Source of the DNA: Candidatus Woesearchaeota archaeon
GTDB taxonomy: Archaea; Nanobdellota; Nanobdellia; Woesearchaeales; JAFGLG01
Direction of reading: 5' to 3'
Length of the DNA stretch: 64,000 nucleotides
NCBI GenBank assembly: GCA_016928155.1
Contig: JAFGLG010000006.1
Location: 1 to 64,000 of the forward strand
Each line of letters opens with the position of its first letter. Position 1 is the first letter of the stretch. Both the position numbers and the translations under genes were made by a program. Positions 16,843 through 27,300 of the stretch are shown here, in pieces. The notes below the pieces were generated by a model. That model was not told where the DNA came from and did not search any database. It saw only the letters and a list, made by a program, of their open reading frames with translations.

Positions 16843-17952
16843 TCAGATGATGGTGTGTATCAATCCTATTAGGAATATGCTCATCAATATGTATTCGAGG
16901 AATCTGCTGTTTATTGCTGTGAACTCCGGCTTCCTGTCGCCGCGCGCTCTTGCTTTGCGGAGGATCATTATCATGAAAAGCAGGATGAGGCCTGATCCGA
17001 TGCCGCCGACATAGTTCAGTGCTGATATGAATCCTGTCACGCCCAGCAGGACAATTGCGATAGGTATGATCATTGTTGTCAGGAATGACGCATCTCCTCC
17101 GAGGTTTACGTCAAAGAAATAGCTTTCCTTCAGGGCATAGCCTACTGCGATGAATGATGTGCTCAGTGTGAGTATGGCCAGCAGGTTCGCGATGATGTTC
17201 ATCCCTGCACCGAGCTTTGCACCTATCCCTACTGTCGCAACCTCTGATACAGACATGCCGAGCAGACCCACCATTGCATAGCTGAATAAGAGGTAGAGCG
17301 CTCCGGATCCTATGACACCTATCAGGATTGCTGTCTTGAAGTCATGCAGGTCGCTGAGCTCTTCTTTCATCATAGGTATTGCTGAAAGGCCCATGAAGGC
17401 GAACAGGACCACACCATACGGGAAGAACCATGATGAGAGGCTGTATGCTGAGAGGTTGGCTGTATCCGCATGGGGTATGGAAAATATCACAATTGATATT
17501 ATTATCGCAATCAGGGCCAGGATGAGGATGTTCTCTGACTTCTTGAATACATCTATGTCATAATATAATATGAGGGAGAATGCGAAGAAGCAGGCTAACG
17601 ACCATAATATCTGTGCCCCGCCGAAGATGGAGTTGAAGGCCTGCCCCAGGGCTATCAGGTATGCCACCAGGCTTCCGTAGAACGCTAGCATTGTTATGAT
17701 TAGATAGAATATCTTGCCTTTTTTGCCCAGATACCTGCCTGCAAGGCCGACCAGCTGATGCTGTTCTTTGGTCCTAAGGACTATCTCAGCCACAAAGAAT
17801 GACATTATGACATACACTGTTGTGAAAAGGATGATATAGGCTGTGCCTATCAGGAATCCTGATTTGGCAAAGACATATGGCAGTCCTAGGATGCCTGCTC
17901 CGATGGTTGTCGCCATCAGTGTCGCTGCCGCTGTCCACACCTCTTTTTTCAT
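16843..17952 (-). CDS. Amino-acid permease, aromatic/hydroxy amino-acid transporter family-like
   Basis: The 369-residue membrane protein has about eleven helices and begins with 'AAATLMATTIGAGILGLPYVFAKSGF', the typical G-A-G-I-L-G-L-P unwound helix 1 of APC-superfamily carriers. 'FAFMGLSAIPMMKEEL' in the sixth helix is like the conserved G-x-x-S/A-I-P region of tyrosine/tryptophan permeases. It probably imports an amino acid by ion symport; the exact substrate is not shown. The gene is convergent with the surface-protein gene, 11 bases away, and divergent from tRNA-Trp. Confidence 0.85.
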   Translation of the reverse strand: MKKEVWTAAATLMATTIGAGILGLPYVFAKSGFLIGTAYIILFTTVYVIMSFFVAEIVLRTKEQHQLVGLAGRYLGKKGKIFYLIITMLAFYGSLVAYLIALGQAFNSIFGGAQILWSLACFFAFSLILYYDIDVFKKSENILILALIAIIISIVIFSIPHADTANLSAYSLSSWFFPYGVVLFAFMGLSAIPMMKEELSDLHDFKTAILIGVIGSGALYLLFSYAMVGLLGMSVSEVATVGIGAKLGAGMNIIANLLAILTLSTSFIAVGYALKESYFFDVNLGGDASFLTTMIIPIAIVLLGVTGFISALNYVGGIGSGLILLFMIMILRKARARGDRKPEFTAINSRFLEYILMSIFLIGLIHTII

Positions 17953-18044
17953 TTTATATGCCTCTAAAATTGCCTCTCAGGTCAGGATTATATATTTTTT
18001 GTCAAAATCTTTATATATAAACAATTTATCATTGTCTTTGCTAG

Positions 18045-18178
18045 GGGGGTATAGTGTAACCTGGCTATCATAGTAGGCTCCAGTAACTGGAGCACTGAGC
18101 TTCGGCGATGATGTACTGATGGTGTGTGCTTCGGCATGAAGACACCTGCGGATCTGGGTTCAAATCCCAGTACCCCCA
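18045..18178 (+). tRNA. tRNA-Trp (CCA) with a 60-base intron
   Basis: Acceptor GGGGGTA (18045) pairs with TACCCCC (18171), with A as discriminator and no encoded CCA. The T arm CTGGG/CCCAG and anticodon stem GTAGG/CCTGC (one G-U) are well formed. The anticodon CCA is at 18080-18082. An intron of about 60 bases (18084-18143) follows position 37, the canonical site. Inside it are CTGA (18094), a C-box-like GATGATG (18107) and CTGA (18116), consistent with the box C/D guide RNA known in tRNA-Trp introns of many archaea. A TATA-like TTTATATATAA lies near 18010. Confidence 0.9.
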
Positions 18179-18217
18179 TTAATAGATTTGAGGTGACTGA
18201 TTAAAGTGTGGGCTTGA

Positions 18218-18300
18218 GCAAATCTCTGATTTGCGAAACCCTCGATGGTGCCAGCCGGCGGAAATCATAGATTTTCGTGCGCCAAAAATCAAAGATTTTG
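18218..18300. repeat. Three short triloop hairpins
   Basis: Three hairpins follow each other: GCAAATC-TCT-GATTTGC (18218-18234), GAAATC-ATA-GATTTTC region (18261-18276) and CAAAAATC-AAA-GATTTTG (18283-18300). All have an AAATC/GATTT stem and a three-base loop. A similar hairpin, GATTTGC-ATA-GCAAATC, is the centre of the dispersed repeat at 47043-47122. They lie between tRNA-Trp and the lipoprotein gene; terminator or repeat-family remnants are possible. Confidence 0.5.
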
Positions 18301-18357
18301 GGGCGTGACATGTCAGCTGCCCAGTGCCTCCATATCTTATTTATACTATAATAGGTG

Positions 18358-18960
18358 ATGAAAATGAAAAGGATTTTTTTTGTGCTGTGTTTGATATTAT
18401 TGGTATTTGCTGTTGGCTGCTCTCAGCCAAAAGTGGATGACAATGACATTGGGGATGTGGAGGATGACTCTGATATCATTATGGATGATCCTGCTGCAGA
18501 CAAGGATGATGACCCGGTGATTGACAAGGACGACGAACCGGAATCCTGCGATTCTGACCTGCCACCCCAGCAGTTGAAGATGATAAGGATAACAGATTTG
18601 AGGAGAGAGAGCGATGGCTTCTCATTCAAGCTGCTGCTCAGGAACGAGGCAGACTCTGAGAATGTTCTTGTCGAGGGCAATGCTGCGGTTGTTGTCTATA
18701 CGACCAGGATAAGGAATGGCAAGTTTGTAGGTGACGATGAGATCTACAGAAAAGGTGTGAGATTCAAGCAGGATATGGTCGCTCCGGACTGCACTTACCC
18801 GAGGATTAAGGTGGAATTCGATGATTATGATCAGGACCTTCTTGAGGATGTCCTCGATGAGGATCTCGGCATCTTGCATATCGATCTTTCATTCATCGGG
18901 GGTCTTGCTCTGGAGACGGATTATTATCCTGAAGGTACAGCTGACAGACTAATGCCTTAG
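18358..18960 (+). CDS. Putative lipoprotein with acidic linker
   Basis: The 200-residue protein has a short basic start, a hydrophobic stretch and the lipobox 'VFAVGC' (Cys at about residue 21), so it is probably lipid-anchored outside the cell. An Asp-rich linker (residues 28-62) leads to a compact domain with 'MIRITDLRRESDGFSFKLLLRNEADSENV', a beta-sandwich-like pattern. No family is recognised. ATG at 18358 is used rather than the GTG just before it, since AGGTG overlaps that codon. It is convergent with the DUF192 gene and overlaps it by four bases. Confidence 0.8.
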   Translation: MKMKRIFFVLCLILLVFAVGCSQPKVDDNDIGDVEDDSDIIMDDPAADKDDDPVIDKDDEPESCDSDLPPQQLKMIRITDLRRESDGFSFKLLLRNEADSENVLVEGNAAVVVYTTRIRNGKFVGDDEIYRKGVRFKQDMVAPDCTYPRIKVEFDDYDQDLLEDVLDEDLGILHIDLSFIGGLALETDYYPEGTADRLMP

Positions 18961-19301
18961 AAACCTATTCTGTCTTTTATTTTTGTTTTTGTTCTTCTGA
19001 TTGTCCCTCTTGGCAGTTCGATGACATATCTTGCGTGCCTTTTAGGGATGTAGAATGTGAATGGCATGAAATCTTCCTTCATCTCAATGACTTTCCTGCC
19101 CGCATCCAGCCACAATACATCAATATGATAGAATACGAAAAGCATGTCCAGGCTGATTTTTGTGTCTTTCTCGAATGGGAAGACGAGGCCTTTGTCCCTG
19201 AGCTTTGGATAGAAGCGCAGCCCCATGAATTTTTGCAGGTCATTCCTGCAGAACCTCTTCTCGCGCACAAGTGTTTTTCCATTTGTGGTATTCTTTATCA
19301 T
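18957..19301 (-). CDS. DUF192 family protein
   Basis: The 114-residue protein matches the DUF192 (COG1430) pattern: 'MGLRFYPKLRDKGLVFPFEKDTKISLDMLFVFYHIDVLWLDAGRKVIEM' with the later 'MPFTFYIPKRHARYVIELPRGTI'. The family is small, widespread, often exported and of unknown function; here no signal peptide is present. A TATA box (TTTTATATATAAAAG, 19319-19334) is about 25 bases before the ATG, so the mRNA is probably leaderless. The gene is divergent from rps2. Confidence 0.88.
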   Translation of the reverse strand: MIKNTTNGKTLVREKRFCRNDLQKFMGLRFYPKLRDKGLVFPFEKDTKISLDMLFVFYHIDVLWLDAGRKVIEMKEDFMPFTFYIPKRHARYVIELPRGTIRRTKTKIKDRIGF

Positions 19302-19345
19302 GATCTTTGGTTTTGGGGGTTTTATATATAAAAGACACCATAATA

Positions 19346-19364
19346 ATACTTACAATGTAAGTAT
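19346..19364. promoter_or_regulatory. Perfect palindrome between DUF192 and S2 genes
   Basis: ATACTTAC-AAT-GTAAGTAT is an exact inverted repeat with 8-base arms. It lies just upstream of the TATA boxes of both divergent genes (19319-19334 minus, 19376-19392 plus), so it is a candidate operator. The binding protein is unknown. Confidence 0.55.
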
Positions 19365-19441
19365 AATCTTATCGCATAAAATTTATAAATAGCTCATATC
19401 TCCAGCAGTAAAAGCTTTATTGAGGCATTTAAGGCTGTAAA

Positions 19442-20044
19442 ATGGCAGAAGAACAGAATTTACTCATACCGATTGATGAATATCTTAAGACAGGCATACA
19501 TATAGGTACCAAGTTCAAGACAAAGCACATGGCCAATTTCATCTATAAGACAAGGCCTGATGGATTGTATGTCCTTAATCTGCAGAAGATTGATGAGAGG
19601 CTTGGCATCCTTATCGAGCTGATCTCCCATTATGCTCCTGAGGATATCCTTATTGTCTCAAGGAGAGAGAATGGCTGGAAGCCTGTGAAGATGTTCGGCA
19701 AGTTTACTGGCGCAACTGTTTTCGCAGGGAGATATCCGCCTGGCATGCTCACAAATCCTCGGTTGGACATCTATAGGGAAGCTAAATTCATTCTTGCGAC
19801 TGATGCCTGGCCTGACAGGAATGCTATCAAGGATGCATTTGCCGCTGGCATCCCCATCGCTGCTCTCTGTGACACGAATAATCAGGCGAATCATATTGAT
19901 TACATCATGCCCTGCAACAACAAGGGAAAGAAATCACTGGCTCTTGTCTTCTGGGTCCTTGCAAGGGGCTACATGCTCAAGCGTGGCATGATAAAATCAG
20001 ATAAGGACTTCGATGTAAAGATCGAAGATTTTACTGAGGAATAA
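19442..20044 (+). CDS. rps2: Small ribosomal subunit protein uS2
   Basis: The 200-residue protein is a component of the 30S subunit. 'LIPIDEYLKTGIHIGTKFKTKHMANFIYKTRPDGLYVLNLQKIDERLG' is the archaeal/eukaryotic S2 start, and 'FAGRYPPGMLTNP', 'PDRNAIKDAFAAGIPIAALCDTNN' and 'IDYIMPCNNKGKKSLALVFWVLAR' are family signatures. The length is normal for archaea. It stands apart from other ribosomal genes here. TATA (AAAATTTATAAATAG) lies about 55 bases before the ATG. Confidence 0.97.
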   Translation: MAEEQNLLIPIDEYLKTGIHIGTKFKTKHMANFIYKTRPDGLYVLNLQKIDERLGILIELISHYAPEDILIVSRRENGWKPVKMFGKFTGATVFAGRYPPGMLTNPRLDIYREAKFILATDAWPDRNAIKDAFAAGIPIAALCDTNNQANHIDYIMPCNNKGKKSLALVFWVLARGYMLKRGMIKSDKDFDVKIEDFTEE

Positions 20045-20052
20045 ATCAGATA

Positions 20053-21198
20053 TTATCCTGGATGGATAACTCTTCCTGTATTGTGTTCAGTCACGCTGTA
20101 GTCGCCGCCGAAGTCCATCTCCGTGAGATGGTGCGCCTCGAACCTGCCGCCGTATTTCTCAAACATCTGCTTGAGCGCGATAGGAAGACCGTCATTTCCA
20201 TATTTTATGATTACTCTCTCCACTTTGCCTTCTTTCTGGTACTGCGCTAGCGTCTTCAGAACATAGTCTACCACTTCAGGCTCCTCGACCAGCTTTCCTT
20301 TTTCTCCATTGTACGACAGCACTAGCTCTGATAGCTCCTGCGTCGGAGCTTCGTGCAGATTGACGCTGATGACTCTTGCTCTTGATGCTGCCTCTGCAAG
20401 AACTGTCTTCAATCTGGATATCTTCGCATTCTGCCTGTTCTCAGTTGAAGCCTCCTTGCCAATAAAGGCTCGTAGATAATCCACAGCGCTCTTCTGGACA
20501 TCAAGAGGGATAATGACTTCAGCTATGTCTGCATCGCACCATGCGTGCGTTACATCAATTCCTCCCTTGAAGTAGAATGCAGTCGGCTGCTCGACATATG
20601 TTGCATGAGGGAATTTGGAAAAGATCCTGGAATATACTTGGCTTAATGTCTCAAGATTGCCTGATCTGATCTCTTCGGTGAACATATGCTCAAGCCAGAC
20701 ATTGTAGGCATTGTCATGTCCTCCGAAATAGATCATCCTTGATCCTGATGTCAGTTGGGCAAGCTCGTTGAATCTCTCTGCTGTTCTTTCTGTGACTCCT
20801 TTGAAATATTCAACCATCCTGTCATAATTAGTGTTTTGCTGCAATGGCTGACCGAATTTTCTGTTTACAAGCTCATCGAGTGATATTGTAGGTTTACCAT
20901 CGACAATGGATTCCTCTCCCTGGATGAAGACAGCTGCTTCAAGGATATACGCTCCTGGCCTTCCTAGGTCAGTCACTGCTTGTGGCACTGGACTGCTGAA
21001 CTTTGCTTTCTTCGAGGGCCTGTCCTTCTTGTTGTCGAACATGCAGTCTCCGTTGAAGATCACGACTGCTGGCCCTTCTGCCATCGCTCTCTGCACAACA
21101 GCAGCATACTGCTGGCTTGGAGCCAATGGATTCCCTTCCTGGTCCAATAGGCAATCATGCATATCGCTCATGTTGACTGTGATTGGATTTGTGTACAT
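20053..21198 (-). CDS. Calcineurin-like metallophosphoesterase-type protein, divergent
   Basis: The 381-residue protein shows the order of metal-binding motifs of calcineurin-like phosphoesterases: D12-x-H14 ('SDMHD'), G50-D51 ('IFNGDCMFD'), a G-N-H-D/E-like 'FGGHDN', a His in 'NLHEAP', and a final 'GGDYSVTEHNTGRVIHPG'. The Asn of GNH is replaced by Gly, so activity is likely but not certain. The C-terminal half is unusual. ATG 21198 is preferred, with AGGTG six bases upstream, over a TTG at 21243. A TATA-like AATATATATTAAAAA lies near 21250. It is the downstream neighbour of the giant swivel-domain gene, on the same strand. A role in removing phosphate in that system is a hypothesis. Confidence 0.6.
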   Translation of the reverse strand: MYTNPITVNMSDMHDCLLDQEGNPLAPSQQYAAVVQRAMAEGPAVVIFNGDCMFDNKKDRPSKKAKFSSPVPQAVTDLGRPGAYILEAAVFIQGEESIVDGKPTISLDELVNRKFGQPLQQNTNYDRMVEYFKGVTERTAERFNELAQLTSGSRMIYFGGHDNAYNVWLEHMFTEEIRSGNLETLSQVYSRIFSKFPHATYVEQPTAFYFKGGIDVTHAWCDADIAEVIIPLDVQKSAVDYLRAFIGKEASTENRQNAKISRLKTVLAEAASRARVISVNLHEAPTQELSELVLSYNGEKGKLVEEPEVVDYVLKTLAQYQKEGKVERVIIKYGNDGLPIALKQMFEKYGGRFEAHHLTEMDFGGDYSVTEHNTGRVIHPG

Positions 21199-21318
21199 TT
21201 TTGCACCTTGGATCTGGATTAAATTACTACCATCAAGAGACAATTTTTAATATATATTTTGTTCTTATATTGTATAAGAGAGTATATACTTTTTTTCCAG
21301 TTTTATATATGAAAATAA

Positions 21319-24300
21319 TTAAACCTTCCTTACAACACCATTATTGGCATCAACAAAAACCCTACCCCCATCTTTGAACACTTTGGTTGCGATCTTTGTC
21401 CCTATCACGCATGGCTTCTTCATCTCACGACCAACTATCGCAGCGTGGCATGTGATGCCACCCATGTCTGTCACAAATGCAGCTGCTTTCTTCATCGCAG
21501 GTATAAGGTCAGGCTGTGTTGCCTGGCTTACAAGGATGTCCCCTTCATTCATCTTGTCCATATCCTCAGGGATATTGATTATCTTGACAATACCGATCGC
21601 CTCTCCCGGATATGCGGTCATTCCTTTGAGCTCATGCACTTCTTTTATCTCAGTTTTGATTTTCAGGGATTCTATGAAGCTTGCAGAATCCTCTCCCTCA
21701 AATATCTCTGTTCCTTTTTCTGTATAGTCTATAGCATGCATCTTTCTTCTTCTTTTTATGAGAGGCTTGGGATCAGCTCCCATCAGGGCGCTCCTTATTT
21801 CATCATGCAAAAGGAGCCTGAAATCAGGTTTCACGATGCCTATCCTCTTCATGATTTCTTTCTGCATCTTTTCCATTGAATGATTTGCGAGGAAGAGCAC
21901 ATCCTTTCTTAGGCCTTTCAGATAGACTATGTCTTTGGCTCCTTCCATGAGTCTTCTTGTCTTGTAATCGAACATGGATAGGATATTTCGTTGCTCTGCT
22001 TCCAATTCTTTCATATGATCATTGGATTCCTTTGCTCTCTCGGCGCAGTCATCATTGGCAAGTCCGATAAGCAGTTCATAGTAATAATCAAGCTTCCTGC
22101 AGGGGCCTTGCCACATGTAGCTGAGCCAGCAGAATTCTTTGTGGTGTTTTTCGATATCCTTATGGAGGGCAGGGTATAATCTCCTGACTTTGGATATTAT
22201 GTTTGGCTGTTTTGACTTGAAGATCTGCAGCATCCCCTCGTTTTGTCTTATTTTTTCAGAGATTTTGAGCAGGTTGAGGTCCTCTGACTGCTGGTAGGAT
22301 GGTCTTGTTGGTGTGGTCATCATGCTGAAAAGATCTGCCTCATTCCTGGCGAGGTCAAGCTCCTCGATTTTTTCTTTTAGTTTCTTTATGAGATGGTTTG
22401 ATAGGTATTGGTGCTCATATTCCATTACTCCGGCCGGCTGCCCTGCAAAGTGGAGCTCCCCATAGGCCTTCATGAAATCATCAAAGAACAGGATCAGTTC
22501 TCTGTCAGTCAGCTTGCTGAAATCCATATCCTGGTACTGCTCGCATAGCTTTATCATGTCCTTGGAATATATCTCGATCTTGTTGTTGAGGAACTGCAGC
22601 GTATTAGGATCTTCATATATTTTCTTGAAGATATTTTTGGCCACCCTTTCGAAATCAGCCCTGTCGAATATTAGTGTGATGTTATTCTGCCTGCAGTAGG
22701 CTATTGCGTGCTTGAATCCATCACCGAAATTCTCCCTGTACCCATTTATATATCCTGACAATGCATATTCGATGGCCAGCATGTGGCACTTTGGCAGCTC
22801 TTCAAATATGAAGAAATCATTTTTCGGCTCCTCTTTCTTGTGGATGATGTTTACAATACCATTATATGCATCCACGTCGACAATGTCGCCATCATTCAGC
22901 ATCTGTGTGGATATTTTTGCTCCTACGATGCAGGGTATGCCCACTTCACGGGCCAATATCGCTGCATGCCCTGTCACTGCTGCATGTCCGTCTGCGACAA
23001 TAGCGACAGCCTTGTGCATTGCAGGAAGGAAAGGCGGCAATGCCTGTATGCATACTATCACTTCCCCTTCCTTTACATCTTTTACTTGGTCAAGTTCCAT
23101 CACTTTCCTCACAGGGCCTGTGGCTCTTCCGGCACACCCCTTTACTCCCTTGATCTGTATGGCATCACCATATTGTTTGTGGAAATCCTTTGATATCTCA
23201 CGCCCTTTCTCGCCTGGATAGACCTCTGTCTTGCCATTCTCTGCTATCCATACAGAGAACCCTATCCTCTCTGATGCTTGTTTGCCTAGATTCTTGCCTG
23301 ACAGTGCTTTCTTGATCTCTTCTTTCTTCAGATGTCTTACCTGATTCAGGTCAAGCCCTGTCCTTGACCCCATCTCAAGCAGCACCTTGTCCATGTATGT
23401 CAATGATTCTGAGACATATCTCTTCCGGCACTCTTTGAGGAATATGAATTCACGAAGCACTTGGAAAAGCCCCTTCTCTTCATCATTTAGGCTAAGTTCT
23501 TTCTCTGCTTTCTCTCTTTTCCTTATGATATCAGTATGTTTCTCTATAAGCTCCTTTCTCCTTTTCTCCAGTGTACCTTCTTCGACATGCTTCTTAATCT
23601 GCATGACAAAGTCTTCCACTGTATAGTCTGGATCCTCATAGTCATGGGGCAGCCAGAAATACTTCGCATGATGCTTCTTTATCTTCCTGAACAGCTCTGT
23701 TCTCCTTATATCTTCTTTAAGTAGCTTCTTCTTGGTCCTGCCATCCATCCCCTTCGCGATTTCAAGCAGCTCAAGCTCTGCCTTCTCGAAGAATACTGCT
23801 TTCTCTGATACTATCAAGTCTGTGAACTGCTGTTCTGTAAGTCCTTTCCCGGAAAAAAGCTCTTTGAGATATTCTGCAAATGGAGTGTCAACTATCCAGG
23901 TGAGCCCGTAGACAGCATAGAGTGGCTTGTACAGTTTCGTATACATCTCATAATATTCATGTAATTCCTTGTTTGTAGCTTTTTTTGCATTCTTTGATGC
24001 ATTCTTTGCAGATTTCACAAGCTTTGGCCCGAACTGCTGTGCCTTCCCTACCAGTCTGTACACCAATGCTGGGTCGTTTAATATTTTCTGCAGTACTTCC
24101 TGCATTATTTTCTTCCATTCCTGCTCTGGCACATACCCATAATGGTGGTTGTTCTCATATACGATTGCCAGTTTGCTCCATTTCACCCCCGCATATTTCT
24201 TGAGATCATTTGTCATGACCTCGAAAGACAGGTAGTTAGGGAAAGGGCTCACTCTTGTCCTCTGGCTCATCTCGATAAATTTGTCTTCTGTGCCTTTGAT

Positions 24301-27300
24301 CAGAACTACGCCTTTTTCTGCATCTACTTCGACATAGTCTCCATCTTTCAACGCCTTTGTCGCAACTCTTGTCCCGATAACACAAGGTACTCCGAGCTCA
24401 CGAGAGACAATTGCTGCGTGGCATGTCAGTCCGCCTTCATCAGTCACGATCGCCCCGGCTCTTTTCATCGCCGGCACAAGGTTTGGATTTGTGGCAGGGC
24501 TGACAAGGATATCTCCATCATTGAATTTCGCCATGTCCTGTGCTTCTTTCAGTATCTTCACTGTGCCCTTTGCCTTTCCCACGCAAGCCACTTGGCCGTG
24601 TAGCTCTTTTAGGTTCTCATCTGGTTTCTCTTCATATGTTTCATTCTTCTCAAAATTCCTTGATTCTTCCCCTGAAAGGACTTTTATGCCATTATCCTCG
24701 ATGGTTATTGTATAATGCTCCAGCCTATCATGCATTTCAGCCAGATTCACCTTGTTTTCAAGTATGAAATCCTTGATCTCATGATATGTCATGTTTTTCA
24801 GAATTTTTTTCTCCAGCCTCATCCTTCTTTCCAGCTCATCAAACCATTTTTCCATTGTTGAAAATGACATATACATGATGTCTTTCCTGTATCCTTTGAG
24901 GAAAGTCGTCATTCTTGCTACTTCCAGCCAGTGTTTCTCCTCTTCGCTCAGTTTCAGCTGCTTTGTCAGCTTGTCTTGTGCAGCTAATATTTCTTGCTCC
25001 TCTTTCTGCATCCTCTGGAGTTCTTTCTGTGGATCAATGTCTTGTCTGACAAGGCTTGCTATCCTATCGACATAATCAGAAAGAGGTGTATCCGGACCTT
25101 TGAAGCCGAATCCCATCCATCTGAACCTGCCCCACAGTTCCATTATCATGTTCTTGAGCTCTGCATTTTCTTCGTATCTTTCTGGCACAAAATCTTGTAG
25201 TTTGTTCTCTTGTATGAAATTCACAATTTTGTAGATCTCTCTTTCTTCCATCTTCAGATATGTATCTTTTGGAGATGCCACCAGGGTTGTGAATACCTCA
25301 GATATCTTCCCGGCCTTTTTTGATAGGAAATCCCTGATTTTTGTTGACAGTTTGAAGTTCTCGAAGTCTGCCCAGTTCCCTGTCCAGCCCCATGCCCAGA
25401 AGGCTTGTATGATTTTTCTGTATTCTTCAAATAGGGATAAGAGTCCTTCATTGGATAGTCCTGCCAGTCCTATGTTTTCTAGATTGTCGCAGAAATCCAG
25501 GACTTCATTGCCTTTGTCGAGAACTTTTTTGCTTGAGAGTCTGAAATATTCTTTATCTCTGAGCTTGTTTAGTGTTATCTCGCTTGCCTTTTCCCATTCG
25601 CTCATTTTCACAATGTATTTCCATATGGAGTTCTTGGCTGTCATCCCATTGTATTTTGCCTGGAAGCCTATCATTTCTTGAGTATATTTGGCCAATCCTT
25701 CGAATGCTAGATAGACAGGGAATATCTGTGCAGAATCTTCTGCTATCACTTTCCATTTCTCCTGGTCAGATGCCCTCTCAATTACCCTGACCTTCCCATT
25801 GTCTGCATCGACTTCTATGAAATCATTGTCCTCAAGTACCTTTGTGGCAACTCGTGTTCCCACAATGCATGGCACCCCTAACTCTCGAGAGACGATCGCT
25901 GCATGGCAGGTTATGCCCCCTTCATCTGTCACTATTGCTGCTGATTTCTCCATTGCTATGACCATTGGAGGTGTTGTGCTTGCCGCAACAAGGATGTCTC
26001 CTTTCTGCACTTTCTCTAGGTCAGAAAGGTCTAGGATCTTCTTGGCTCTTCCCTGCACCCTGCCCCTGACAGCTGTCTGCCCTCTTATCTCATCTGCCGC
26101 TTCTGTCTTCTCTTCCTCTATATTCAGTGTGCTGAAGAATTCATCTGCACTGCTGCCTGTCAGAACTTCAATCTTGTCATCCCAGTATTTCAGGACATAT
26201 CCGTTCTCCCTTTCTGCAATCTCTGCATCGAACTTTTTGCCGTACAGCAGCTCTTGTATCTCAGAGAAGGATAGGTTCTTGATGTCCCATTTGATGTTGT
26301 ATAGCTTCTTTATCTTCTGGAATAGTTCTCGCGAAGAGAGGTTCACAAGCCCCATCAGGCTTTCCCCCTTTATTCTGAAGTATAGGTATCGCCTGATCAG
26401 TCTTATCAGTTTCTGATGATTCGAAGGCAACACATCAAGGATCTCTTCAACTTTTGCATCTGTTCTTATTTGGATCCCTTTCAGCTTCTGCCTGTTCTCT
26501 TCAATCTTGGAAAGATCTCCATCTTTTATCCTTTGCATGACATCATTCTTGTCCATTATCTTGCCATTTGTATACGAGTAGACCCAGTTGTATTTGGATA
26601 AGTGCTTCCTGATCATTCCCTTTATTGATTTGTCAGCAAAAGTCATATCAGAAAGGCCTTTCTCCCGCACCTTTTCTATTATATCATACATGCTCAGCTG
26701 CTCTTCTGTCACGATCAGCTGTTGATCTGGCGTGAATACCTCATCATAGCTCTCTAGTTTTATCTCAGCCTGTATCCTTTCTCCTAGCATCTCAGCTGCC
26801 AGGATCGTAGAGCTTATGGATGCCAGAAATCCAGCATATACATCAGGCAGTTTCTTGAATATTTGTTTTATTTTCCTTCTGTCGGGCTTTTTCTTCTTGA
26901 GATCCTCAATGAAATCCTCGAATTTTGTATATGCTTCCTCTACCCTTTCGAGATTATCGACAAGGAATTCATCGTCTTTCACTTTCTCGCGTAGGTGTTC
27001 TTTTATCTGCAGGGTCTCATCTTTTGGCCTGTACTGCGCAATGTAATCCTTCTTGCCATGGACAACCTGTTTCGTGAATCTTGTTCCTATGAAATGTGCA
27101 TAATGGTCTCTATAGCATTTCAGGACGCAGCTCATGAAGAACAGGTCTATCTGCCTCTGTGCATTCAGCACAAATATTTTGCCGCCCACCCTGATGACAA
27201 TGCCCTGATCTGCATCTACCTCAACAAGATCCCCATCCTTGAATGTCTTTGTTGCGACTACAGTCCCTACAATGCATGGTTTCCTCATCTCACGGGCCAC

